From contig JBARNH010000018.1 of the NCBI GenBank assembly GCA_049802875.1, forward strand, positions 1-64,000: a stretch of 64,000 nucleotides of DNA, given 5' to 3'. This DNA comes from Lutacidiplasma sp049802875 (lineage in GTDB: Archaea > Thermoplasmatota > Thermoplasmata > Lutacidiplasmatales > UBA184). Positions 24,078 through 32,071 of the stretch are shown piece by piece. The stretch's first letter is position 1, and each line of letters starts with the position of its first letter. A program made the translations under genes and the position numbers. The notes under the pieces were generated by a model. That model worked only from the letters and a program-made list of their open reading frames with translations, did no database searches and was not told the origin of the DNA.

Positions 24078-25871
24078 TCAGGCGACCTCCTTCACTTCGG
24101 AAATGATCTGAGGGGTGCGGAAAGTGTATCCGTCGTACTTGAGGATCGAGCGGAGCTTCGCGTGGTGCCAGGGAAGGAACTCCCGGAGCAGCCGTGCGAA
24201 CTGCCCGGTATAATTGTGCTCCACCACGTACGCCACGTCGACCCCTTTCAAGAACGGGTCGAGTTCGGCGACCGGCACTGGATAGAGCGTACGGGCTTGC
24301 AGATATCGGGTCTTGACACCCCGCGCGGCGAGGATCGACTGGGTCTCGCGGATCGGTCCGGACGTGCTTCCGTAACCGATGAACCCGATCTTCGCGTCCG
24401 GGTCACCGAACAGTCGGGAGGGAGGAAGCTCTTCCTGCGCCTGGACCATCTTGCCCATTCGCTTCTTCATCATCCGAATCCGATTGCCGGTATTGACCGA
24501 GACATGTCCCCACTCATCGTGCTCGTTGCCGGTGATCTCCGCCCACAATCCGGGGGTACCGGGGGGCGCATACGGGCTCACCCCATCGTCGGTGAACCGG
24601 TACGCCTTGTATTCAGTGAGCGTGGACGCGTCCTCCGAGGTCAGGCGCTTTCCCCGATCGACGCGGACCGGCCCAATGTCGAACCGGGGGCTCGTGGTGG
24701 TGTTCTGGCAGAGCGCTTGATCGAGCAGGAGGATCACGGGGACACGCCATCGTTCGGCCAGGTTCAGCGCGTCGACGGTGAGGCCGAAGCAGTCCTCCGG
24801 GGTCGCCGGGGCGATCACAAATCTCGGGTACTCCCCGTGACCGAGATTGACGAGGTGGGAGAGGTCGGATTGCTCGTGACGCGTGGGCTGGCCGGTGCTG
24901 GGTCCCACCCGTTGGCAGTCGGCGACGACGATCGGGATCTCCGCGGTGCCCGCGTGGCCGATTCCCTCCGTCATCAAGGAGAGTCCCGGGCCGCTGGTCG
25001 AGGTCATCACGCGGGCCCCGGCGTAGGCCGCGCCCATGATCATGTTGACGGCGGCCAGCTCATCCTCGGCCTGTCGGACGACGCCGCCGAAGGCGGGGAG
25101 ATATCGCTGCAGGTACTCCATCACCTCCGTGGCCGGTGTGATCGGATAACCGGCGAAGAATCGCCCGCCGCCCACGACAAATCCGAGGGCGACGGCCTGG
25201 TTGCCCGTCGTGAGGATCAGGTCGTGGGCGTCGCCCTCGACTACCGAGAACCGCCCCGCGACCCCCGGCGTCTCGAGCGCCGCCTTGCGACCGATCTCCA
25301 ACGCTTTGAGGTTCTTCTCGAGGGCCTCGCCGCCTCGGCGCTTGAACCGCTCCTCGATGACCTCGCGAGTCTTCGCGGGGTCAAATCCGAGCAGGACCGA
25401 GAGCGCGCCGTAGGCCGCCGTGTTCTTGAAGATCGGTTGGCCGAGCGGCCCCCCGACCAGCGTAGCGAACGGGAAGCCGGACGAATTGGGAAGGTCGACG
25501 TGAAAACTCGTGGAATCATAGATTACGTAGCCGTGGGCCGCGAGTTCCGTCTTCCCCATCTCCACCGCCTCGTTATCGAACGCCACGAGGACGTCGACTT
25601 CCGGCTTCACGGTGGAAATCGGGTCCCGCGACGCGCGGACGGAAGCGTCGGCATGCCCCCCCCGAATTCGAGAGAGCACATTGCGCGACGTGTACACATA
25701 GAGGCCGCACTTCCGGAAGTACCGGCCGAGCAGGTCCGAGACGGTCAGGGTCCCGTCGCCGCCCTGCCCGCCGATCATGACGCTCAGGTCGGAGAGCTCT
25801 GCGGGGAGGTGTTGGCCCGCCGGCCCGGCCTCGGTGGCGAGGGTGGTGGTGCGTGCAGCAGGGGTCGTCAT
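24078..25871 (-). CDS. 2-oxoacid:ferredoxin oxidoreductase, gamma-alpha fusion subunit
   Basis: 597 residues. The N-terminal gamma domain (LSVMIGGQGGDGTLTVSDLL, NVLSRIRGGHADASVR) is fused to the alpha subunit, which starts near GNQAVALGFVVGGGRFFAGYPITPATEVMEY and contains MTSTSGPGLSLMTEGIGHAG and PIVVADCQRVGPSTGQPT. This is the domain order of archaeal KorA/OforA-type enzymes. Substrate (2-oxoglutarate versus pyruvate or branched 2-oxoacids) is not settled by sequence. The neighbouring 2-oxoacid-producing operon makes several substrates plausible. Confidence 0.92.
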   Translation of the reverse strand: MTTPAARTTTLATEAGPAGQHLPAELSDLSVMIGGQGGDGTLTVSDLLGRYFRKCGLYVYTSRNVLSRIRGGHADASVRASRDPISTVKPEVDVLVAFDNEAVEMGKTELAAHGYVIYDSTSFHVDLPNSSGFPFATLVGGPLGQPIFKNTAAYGALSVLLGFDPAKTREVIEERFKRRGGEALEKNLKALEIGRKAALETPGVAGRFSVVEGDAHDLILTTGNQAVALGFVVGGGRFFAGYPITPATEVMEYLQRYLPAFGGVVRQAEDELAAVNMIMGAAYAGARVMTSTSGPGLSLMTEGIGHAGTAEIPIVVADCQRVGPSTGQPTRHEQSDLSHLVNLGHGEYPRFVIAPATPEDCFGLTVDALNLAERWRVPVILLLDQALCQNTTTSPRFDIGPVRVDRGKRLTSEDASTLTEYKAYRFTDDGVSPYAPPGTPGLWAEITGNEHDEWGHVSVNTGNRIRMMKKRMGKMVQAQEELPPSRLFGDPDAKIGFIGYGSTSGPIRETQSILAARGVKTRYLQARTLYPVPVAELDPFLKGVDVAYVVEHNYTGQFARLLREFLPWHHAKLRSILKYDGYTFRTPQIISEVKEVA

Positions 25872-25925
25872 AGGTCACCAGAAACGGATCGTAAGCGCCG
25901 TGCACCCGGTTTGAGAACTGGAGCG

Positions 25926-25932
25926 TATTTAA
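25926..25932 (-). promoter_or_regulatory. TATA box of the 2-oxoacid oxidoreductase operon
   Basis: TTAAATA on the minus strand, 55-61 bases upstream of the start at 25871. It lies in the 160-base divergent region shared with the 26-32 kb operon, whose own AAACGTTATTG-like box lies about 26-37 bases before 26032. Confidence 0.5.
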
Positions 25933-26031
25933 GGAGTCACGCCGGGAAAACGCCGGAACGACGGTGTCGGGACCGGTGGGTCCCGGTGGGGTCGCCTAAA
26001 CGTTATTGCGGGCGAGCGGGTAGAACCCGGA

Positions 26032-27279
26032 ATGGCGGAGCCCCGCCTCGTCGAGAACTACCATCCGCAAACCGCGGGGGAGCGAAGAATCCCCGGGTCG
26101 ATCGAGTTCTGGGACGAGACCCTTCGGGACGGCGAACAGACCCCCGGCGTCCATTTCTCTCCGGAAGAGAAGCTCGAGGTCGCGACGGTCCTCTCGGAAA
26201 TCGGGATCTCCGTGGTGAACGCGGGGATCCCCGTCGTCTCCGAGGAAGAGGCGCGAGCCGTTCGTCTCGTCGCCTCCGCCGGCCTCAAGGCGCACATTCT
26301 GGCCGCCGCTCGTACCGTGCCCGCGGATGTCGATGCGGTCATTCGAAGCGGGGTCACGCACATCGCGATCTTCGTCGCCGCGAGCCAAGTCCACCTGAAG
26401 TACAAACTTCGGATGACCCAGGAGGAGGTACGCACCGCCTCCCTCGCGGCGGTTCGGCAGGCGAAGGACGCGGGCCTCCACGTCGCCTTCGTGACGGAAG
26501 ATACCGTCCGTGCACCGTTCGACTTCGTCGAGCGACTCTACCGGGACGTCCAAGAAGCCGGCGCGGACCGATTGGTGGTCGCGGATACGGTCGGCATCAT
26601 GACCCCCCTCACGTTCCGCTGGTATCTCACCGAATTCCAGCGCCGGGTACGGCCGAAGGACCTCTCGGTCCACTGCCACAATGACTTCGGCCTCGCGGCG
26701 GCGAACACGCTCACGGCGATCGAATGCGGGGCCCGGGCGCCTCACGTGTGCGTGAACGGGCTCGGGGAACGGGCGGGGAATGCCTCGCTCGAGGAGGTCG
26801 TCGTCGAGCTCGAGGCCCTCTACGGAGTGCCTACGGGAATTCGAACGGAGCGGCTGACCGAGCTTTCCCGATTGGTCGAGGAACTCTCAGGGATTCCGGT
26901 GGCGCCGAATAAGGCCCTCGTCGGATACAACGCGTTCTCCCATGAGGCGGGGATCCATACTCACGGTATCCTCGCGAACACGCTGACGTATGAGCCGCTG
27001 CAGCCCGACGTCGTCGGGGCGCGTCGCCAGATGATCCTGGGCAAGCACACCGGGAAGGCCGCGGTCGTCGAGAAACTGAAGGAACGCGGCCTCACCGCAC
27101 CTGACCCGCTCCTCCTCGAGTTGCTCCAGCGGGTGAAGACCGGTACCGAGTCGCGCTCGAAAGCCGACCTCCACCGCTTCCTCCGGGAGTACCGACAGCT
27201 TTTCGAGCGGCCCGGCCTATCCGATGAGGAGTTCTGGACGATGGTCGACGCGGTGGGGATCGGAGCGGTCCGGGCATGA
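26032..27279 (+). CDS. 2-isopropylmalate/homocitrate synthase-family enzyme
   Basis: 415 residues. DRE-TIM motif WDETLRDGEQTPGV with catalytic Arg/Asp, the second signature LSVHCHNDFGLAAANTLTAIECGA and GLGERAGNASLEEV are intact. The C-terminal communication region has GYNAFSHEAGIHTHGIL and ILGKHTGKAAV. At 415 residues it lacks the LeuA-type allosteric domain, so it is closer in build to AksA/homocitrate synthase or an unregulated isopropylmalate or citramalate synthase. It adds acetyl-CoA to a 2-oxoacid. It is the first of six head-to-tail genes. Confidence 0.85.
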   Translation: MAEPRLVENYHPQTAGERRIPGSIEFWDETLRDGEQTPGVHFSPEEKLEVATVLSEIGISVVNAGIPVVSEEEARAVRLVASAGLKAHILAAARTVPADVDAVIRSGVTHIAIFVAASQVHLKYKLRMTQEEVRTASLAAVRQAKDAGLHVAFVTEDTVRAPFDFVERLYRDVQEAGADRLVVADTVGIMTPLTFRWYLTEFQRRVRPKDLSVHCHNDFGLAAANTLTAIECGARAPHVCVNGLGERAGNASLEEVVVELEALYGVPTGIRTERLTELSRLVEELSGIPVAPNKALVGYNAFSHEAGIHTHGILANTLTYEPLQPDVVGARRQMILGKHTGKAAVVEKLKERGLTAPDPLLLELLQRVKTGTESRSKADLHRFLREYRQLFERPGLSDEEFWTMVDAVGIGAVRA

Positions 27280-28559
27280 GCGGCTCCAACGGCCACGGGC
27301 TCACGCTCGCCGAAAAGGTCCTCGCACGCGCCTCCGGTTCCGAGCGGGTCGTTCCGGGGGAGATTATCGAGGGGAACGTCGACCTCGCGATGATGCACGA
27401 GCAGGGCGCTCAGACCGTCGGGCCGTTCCATCAGATGGGGGCCGAGAAGGTGTGGGACCCCGAGCGGGTGGTCATCGCGATCGATCACTGGGTACCGGCC
27501 TCCACCGAGGGGGCGGCGGTCTTGCACCGGATCCTTCGAAAATTCGCCGCCGAGACGAATCTTCCCCACTTCTACGATGTGGGACGGCACGGCATATGTC
27601 ACCAGATCCTGGCCGAGAACGGCTGGGTGGTTCCCGGCGACCTCGCGGTCGGCACGGATTCCCACACCAACATGCTGGGGGCGATGGGCGCCGTCGCGAC
27701 GGGGATTGGTCCAACCGAGATGGCCGCGGTGCTCGCGCTGGGCCGACTCTGGCTCAAGGTTCCGCCCACCATCCAAATACGGGTCCACGGAACGTTCGGC
27801 CCCGGGGTCACGGCGAAGGACCTCGTGCTGCGCATCCTCGGGGAGATCAGGACCACGGGCGCGACGTACAAGGCGGTCGAGTACTCCGGACCCGCGATCG
27901 GGGCCCTCTCGATGCCGGAGCGGTTCACGATCTGCAACATGACGACCGAGATGGGCGCTAAGTGCGGCATGGTCGCGCCCGATCAGAAGACGTTCGATTA
28001 TCTCGCCAAGATCGCGAAGCACCCGATGCATCCGCTCCAGCCGGACCCCGACGCCCAGTACGAGCGCGTGATCGACATCGACGTCGATGGGATGCCTCCG
28101 ATGGTCGCGTGCCCGTACTCGCCGGACAATGTCCGGCCGCTCCCCGACGTCGCTCGCGAGCACGTCAAGGTCGACCAGGTGTTCCTGGGGTCCTGCACGA
28201 ACGCGCGGATCGAAGACCTCCGGGAGGGCGCCGCGCTGATGAAGGGACGCCAGGTCGCGAAGGGGGTACGATTCATCGTCTCGCCCGCTTCGACCGCCAT
28301 CTACGATCAGTGCCTCAAGGAGGGGATCATTCAGACGTTCACGGACGCGGGGGCCGTGTTCACCAACTCCAGCTGCTCGGCGTGCTTTGGCGGCAATATG
28401 GGGATCCTCGCCCCGGACGAAGTGTGCGCGTCTTCGTCGAACCGGAACTTCCCCGGCCGGATGGGGGCGAAGGAGGCCCGAATCTACCTCATGTCCCCGG
28501 CCGCGACGGTCGCGGCGGCGATTCGAGGTGAGGTCACCGACCACCGGGAGTTCCTCTAG
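27276..28559 (+). CDS. leuC: aconitase-family 3-isopropylmalate/homoaconitate dehydratase, large subunit
   Basis: 427 residues, start overlapping the previous gene by 4 bases. 4Fe-4S ligands are in GSCTNARIEDLR and CSACFGGNMGILAPDE, followed by SSNRNFPGRMG. HGICHQIL and GTDSHTNMLGAMGA are further family motifs. It isomerises a 2-alkylmalate or homocitrate-type acid together with the small subunit encoded next. The LeuC and homoaconitase assignments cannot be separated with confidence. Confidence 0.85.
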   Translation: MSGSNGHGLTLAEKVLARASGSERVVPGEIIEGNVDLAMMHEQGAQTVGPFHQMGAEKVWDPERVVIAIDHWVPASTEGAAVLHRILRKFAAETNLPHFYDVGRHGICHQILAENGWVVPGDLAVGTDSHTNMLGAMGAVATGIGPTEMAAVLALGRLWLKVPPTIQIRVHGTFGPGVTAKDLVLRILGEIRTTGATYKAVEYSGPAIGALSMPERFTICNMTTEMGAKCGMVAPDQKTFDYLAKIAKHPMHPLQPDPDAQYERVIDIDVDGMPPMVACPYSPDNVRPLPDVAREHVKVDQVFLGSCTNARIEDLREGAALMKGRQVAKGVRFIVSPASTAIYDQCLKEGIIQTFTDAGAVFTNSSCSACFGGNMGILAPDEVCASSSNRNFPGRMGAKEARIYLMSPAATVAAAIRGEVTDHREFL

Positions 28560-28571
28560 GGAGGCGCTGGG

Positions 28572-29099
28572 GTGAAGGACGTCATCGAAGGCCGGGTCTG
28601 GACGCTCGGACGTGACGTCGACACCGACGGAATCATCTCGGGGAAGTACCTCACGATCATCGATCCCGAAGAGCTCAAGAAGCACGTCTTCGAGATCGCG
28701 CTCCCGGAATTCGCGAAGGAGGCCCGTCCCGGAGACATTCTCGTCGCCGACGAGAACTTCGGTTCGGGCTCGAGCCGCGAGCACGCCCCGCAAGCGATGA
28801 AGGCGATCGGGGTCGGGGCCGTCGTTGCGGATTCGTTCGCGCGGATCTTCTTCCGCAACGCGATCAATCTCGGCCTTCCGACCGTGGAGGCGAGAGGGGT
28901 GCGCGCGATCTTCGAGAAGGGCGATACGGCCCGTATCGAGATGCGGGCGGGCCGGATCACGAACCTCCGCACCGGCGCGACGGTGACGTTCCCTCCGCTG
29001 CCCCCTCACCTCCTGGGTCTCCTCGACGCGGGCGGGCTGGTCGAGAAGGTGCGCACCGAGCTCGAAGCCCGCCGGGCGTCGGCCGCGGCCCCTCCATGA
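28572..29099 (+). CDS. leuD: aconitase-family dehydratase, small subunit
   Basis: 175 residues from GTG 28572. DVDTDGIISGKYLT, ADENFGSGSSREHAPQAM and SFARIFFRNAINLGLPTVE are the small-subunit swivel-domain motifs. The substrate-specificity loop after GK reads YLTI. Studied archaeal isopropylmalate isomerases and homoaconitases use YL-plus-two-residue loops to choose substrate, and this version matches neither textbook case exactly. Its stop overlaps the start of the dehydrogenase gene (ATGA). Confidence 0.85.
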   Translation: MKDVIEGRVWTLGRDVDTDGIISGKYLTIIDPEELKKHVFEIALPEFAKEARPGDILVADENFGSGSSREHAPQAMKAIGVGAVVADSFARIFFRNAINLGLPTVEARGVRAIFEKGDTARIEMRAGRITNLRTGATVTFPPLPPHLLGLLDAGGLVEKVRTELEARRASAAAPP

Positions 29100-30229
29100 A
29101 GGACGCCGGATACGAGGTCGCGGTCTTTCCCGGCGACGGGACGGGACCGGAGGTCGTCCGCGAGGGGATCAAGATCCTCGACGTGCTCGCCGAAGGCGGG
29201 CCCGCCCCGTGGCGGGTCACGGAGTATCCGGGCGGCGGACAGTACTTCCTCAAGACCGGGCGGGAGTGGGAACCCGAGGGAGAGGATGCGGCCCACCGGG
29301 CGGATGCGATACTGCTGGGCGCCGTCGGATGGCCCGGTGCTATGCTCTCGAACGGGGACATCGCGGGGCGCGCGCTCGTGCTCGGGCTTCGCGAGTCACT
29401 GGACCTCTTCGCGAACGTCCGACCGTGTCGACTGTATCCGGGAGTGAAACACCGGATCAGCGGGGAATACCGCGAGGTGTGGGCCCCGAAGAACGTCGAT
29501 ATGGTGATCGTCCGGGAGAACACCGAGGACCTCTACACACCCGCGCGGGGCCGGCTTCGGCGGGCAGGCGAGACCGAGGTCGCGATCGACACTCGCGTCA
29601 TCACCCGGAAGGGGGCCGAGCGTGTCGTGCGCTACGCGTTCGACATCGCGCGGGCGCGCGGACGCGGAGCCCCGGAGGACGGGGTTCGGCGCGTCACCTG
29701 CGTCGATAAGGCGAACGTCATGGAGGGGTGTCGGTTCTTCCGGGAGACTTTCGACCGCGTCGGGGCCGAATACCCCGAGATCGAACGCGATTACGCGTAC
29801 GTCGATGCGTTCACTCAATGGATGATCCGCAACCCCGAACGGTACAACGTGGTCGTCGCGACGAACATGATGGGCGACATCATCACCGACCTCGCGTCGG
29901 TGCTCCAGGGGGGGATGGGGTTCGCCTCCGGCGGCAACATCGGCAGCCAGCACGCCATGTTCGAGCCCGTGCACGGCAGTGCGCCGAAGTACGCCGGCAA
30001 GAATCAAGTGAACCCGTTCGCGACCTTCTTTGCCGTGGAGCAGTTGCTGCGATGGATCGGAGACCGTCATTCGGACCGTCGGTTGGCCGAGAGCGCGGAC
30101 CGGCTGGAGCTGGCGATCGCGACCGTCCTGAAGGGCGGTCAGGCCCGAACCTACGACCAGGGCGGTACGGTCAGCACCAGCGGAGCGGGCGACCTGCTCT
30201 CGGTCGCGCTCCGCTCGGAGGCTCGATGA
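29096..30229 (+). CDS. isocitrate/3-isopropylmalate dehydrogenase-family enzyme
   Basis: 377 residues. NAD-binding start is VAVFPGDGTGPEVVREG. Substrate-binding segments are ESLDLFANVRPCRLYPG, IVRENTEDLYTPARG and TCVDKANVMEGCRFF. The metal-binding region is ATNMMGDIITDLASVLQGGMGFASGGNIG, followed by FEPVHGSAPKYAGKNQVNP. It completes a synthase-dehydratase-dehydrogenase trio for oxidative decarboxylation to the chain-extended 2-oxoacid. Leucine, AAA-lysine or another 2-oxoacid elongation is possible. Confidence 0.85.
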   Translation: MKDAGYEVAVFPGDGTGPEVVREGIKILDVLAEGGPAPWRVTEYPGGGQYFLKTGREWEPEGEDAAHRADAILLGAVGWPGAMLSNGDIAGRALVLGLRESLDLFANVRPCRLYPGVKHRISGEYREVWAPKNVDMVIVRENTEDLYTPARGRLRRAGETEVAIDTRVITRKGAERVVRYAFDIARARGRGAPEDGVRRVTCVDKANVMEGCRFFRETFDRVGAEYPEIERDYAYVDAFTQWMIRNPERYNVVVATNMMGDIITDLASVLQGGMGFASGGNIGSQHAMFEPVHGSAPKYAGKNQVNPFATFFAVEQLLRWIGDRHSDRRLAESADRLELAIATVLKGGQARTYDQGGTVSTSGAGDLLSVALRSEAR

Positions 30230-31410
30230 ACGGCCGCTCGGTCGCCGTCGTCGGGGGCGTCACGACCCCGTTCGGCGTCCGTCCGTCGACGTGGGCGGAG
30301 ATGGCCCAAGAGGTCGGGGCGGCGCTCTTCCGGGCGGTCCCGGAACTCCGGGTCGAGGACGTCGATTCCCTGTTCGTCGGCGCCGCGGAGCCGGAGCGAT
30401 TCGCGTTCCAATCCCATGTGGCGCCGTTGGCCGCCGAGCAGATGGGGCTGAAGCCCCATCGGGTGATCCAGCGTACAGAGCTCGCGTGCGCTTCCGGCCA
30501 GGCGGCGATCCGATCGGCGTATGCGGCGATCGCCGCGGGCCTCTCCGACATCGCGGTCGCGGTGGGCGTCGAAAAAATGAACCTTCCCTCGATGGCCGAG
30601 GCGAACACGGCGATGGGGTGCGTCATGGACCGTCCGTGGGACGGACCCCACGGGGCGACCGCACCGCCATTCTTCGCGATGGTGGCCCAGCGGCACATGC
30701 TCGAGTACGGTACCACGGAGGAGCAACTGGCGGCGGTCTCCGAGAAGAACCACCGGTTCGCGAACTCGAACCCCCACGCGCAGTTCTACGAGAAGAAGTT
30801 CTCGAAGGAGAAACTCCTCCACTTGCCCATCGTCGCTCCCCCGCTGCGCCTCGGGGACTGTTCCTCGATGACCGATGGGGCCGCGGCCGTTGTGGTGGTC
30901 GCCGAGGAGTTCGCCCGGAGATACACCGAGACGCCGGCATGGATCCGGGGGACGGGCCAGTACTCGGACTTTCACAATCTTGCGAACGCCGGGTCCCTCA
31001 CGGAGTGGGCCGGAATGAAGGTCGCGGCGCGGGAGGCCCTGCGCGGGGCGAAGATCGAGGCGGGCGACCTCGACCTCGCGGAGGTCCACGATTGCTTCAC
31101 GATCTCCGAGATCATCGAATACGAGGCGCTCGGCGTGTGCCCTCCCGGGAAGGGAGGGGAGTTCGCGGCCGACGGGCGGGGGGATATCGGCGGCGACCTC
31201 GTCGTCAACCCTCGCGGCGGGCTCCTCGGTTGCGGCCATCCGTTGGGGGCGACCGGGATCGCTCAGGCGGTCGAAGTCTACCAACAGTTCGCGAAGGAGG
31301 TCCCCTCGTCCCGCCAGGTACCGGACCCCCGATGGGCGATGGTCCACAACCTCTCGGGTAGCGCGAACGTGCACTCGGTGATGGTCTACGGGGACCAAGG
31401 CGCCTCATGA
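30226..31410 (+). CDS. thiolase (SCPx/acetoacetyl-CoA-like) with intact catalytic residues
   Basis: 394 residues, start overlapping the dehydrogenase stop (ATGA). Nucleophile Cys88 is in TELACASGQAA, His288 in AEVHDCFTI, and His338 in GCGHPLGATG. It condenses or cleaves acyl-CoAs. It is paired with a DUF35 OB-fold protein 4 bases downstream, as thiolases of this class usually are. Its location in a leucine-type operon is unusual. It could supply acetoacetyl-CoA to HMG-CoA synthase because the mevalonate-cluster paralogue lacks catalytic residues, or it could act on branched acyl-CoA. Confidence 0.88.
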   Translation: MNGRSVAVVGGVTTPFGVRPSTWAEMAQEVGAALFRAVPELRVEDVDSLFVGAAEPERFAFQSHVAPLAAEQMGLKPHRVIQRTELACASGQAAIRSAYAAIAAGLSDIAVAVGVEKMNLPSMAEANTAMGCVMDRPWDGPHGATAPPFFAMVAQRHMLEYGTTEEQLAAVSEKNHRFANSNPHAQFYEKKFSKEKLLHLPIVAPPLRLGDCSSMTDGAAAVVVVAEEFARRYTETPAWIRGTGQYSDFHNLANAGSLTEWAGMKVAAREALRGAKIEAGDLDLAEVHDCFTISEIIEYEALGVCPPGKGGEFAADGRGDIGGDLVVNPRGGLLGCGHPLGATGIAQAVEVYQQFAKEVPSSRQVPDPRWAMVHNLSGSANVHSVMVYGDQGAS

Positions 31411-31940
31411 GCGCGGACGTGAAGCTCCGGCGATCCGCGGGTCCACCCGCCTCCCCCACCCCCGAGTCCCCTACCGAACGGCCGGCGGCTCCCCGGGCCG
31501 GCCGACCCCTCGAAAAGCGCCCGTTCCTTCTCGATTTCTTTCCCCTCGAGGGCCCCGATCAGACCCGACTCGCTCGGTTCTACGACCGTCTGCGAGAAGG
31601 ACGGCTTTCGACGACCCGGTGCCCGAACGACGGGGCCTGGCTCTGGCCGCCTCGGACGGCTTGTCCGAAGTGCCATGCGACCGAGCTGGACTGGGTGGAC
31701 CTGCCGGAGCGTGGAACGGTCTATGCGTTCAGCGCGGTGCTTGGCGGGGCTCCGCTCGGCATGGAAGCGGACGTTCCGTTCGCCGTGGGCCTGGTGGACC
31801 TCGACGGGGTCCCGCTCCGGCTCTTCGGTCGAATCGAAGGTCGGCCCTGGCAGGAACTGCACGTCGGAGACCCGGTCCGGACGGAGTCGTACGACGTGGG
31901 AGACGGGCGAGTCTTCTACCGATTTCGGACGCTCGAGTAA
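31407..31940 (+). CDS. DUF35 OB-fold protein, partner of the second thiolase
   Basis: 177 residues, translationally coupled to the thiolase. A Pro/Ala-rich N-terminal 35 residues precede a zinc-ribbon-like stretch with only three of the usual four cysteines (CPNDGAWLWPP...CPKCHA; Asp replaces the second Cys). The OB fold follows (GTVYAFSAVLGGAPLGMEAD, VGLVDLDGVPLRLFGRI). It is expected to bind acyl-CoA for the thiolase. It is the last gene of the operon. Confidence 0.8.
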   Translation: MSADVKLRRSAGPPASPTPESPTERPAAPRAGRPLEKRPFLLDFFPLEGPDQTRLARFYDRLREGRLSTTRCPNDGAWLWPPRTACPKCHATELDWVDLPERGTVYAFSAVLGGAPLGMEADVPFAVGLVDLDGVPLRLFGRIEGRPWQELHVGDPVRTESYDVGDGRVFYRFRTLE

Positions 31941-32017
31941 CCTCCGCCGCTCACCGAGCCGGCCGGCGAGAAATCGCGCCGATTTCTGACGACAGTTTGG
32001 GTTGCTGAGTGGCAGCC

Positions 32018-32026
32018 TATTTATAC
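32018..32026 (+). promoter_or_regulatory. TATA box of aglB
   Basis: TATTTATAC, 46-54 bases upstream of the ATG at 32072. It lies inside the frame opened by an earlier ATG at 32009, so that earlier codon cannot be the start. Confidence 0.6.
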
Positions 32027-32071
32027 CCGCCCCAGGTCTCGCGCGCCGCCGGTTCGGGGAGAGCCGCGAGG

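Noticed and set aside
29728..30225. Extension of the second thiolase frame upstream
   Set aside because: It lies within the dehydrogenase gene in another frame; the ATGA overlap at 30226 is the real start.
32009..32071. Upstream ATG extension of aglB
   Set aside because: The TATA box TATTTATAC lies just inside this stretch, so transcription starts after it; ATG 32072 is the workable start.
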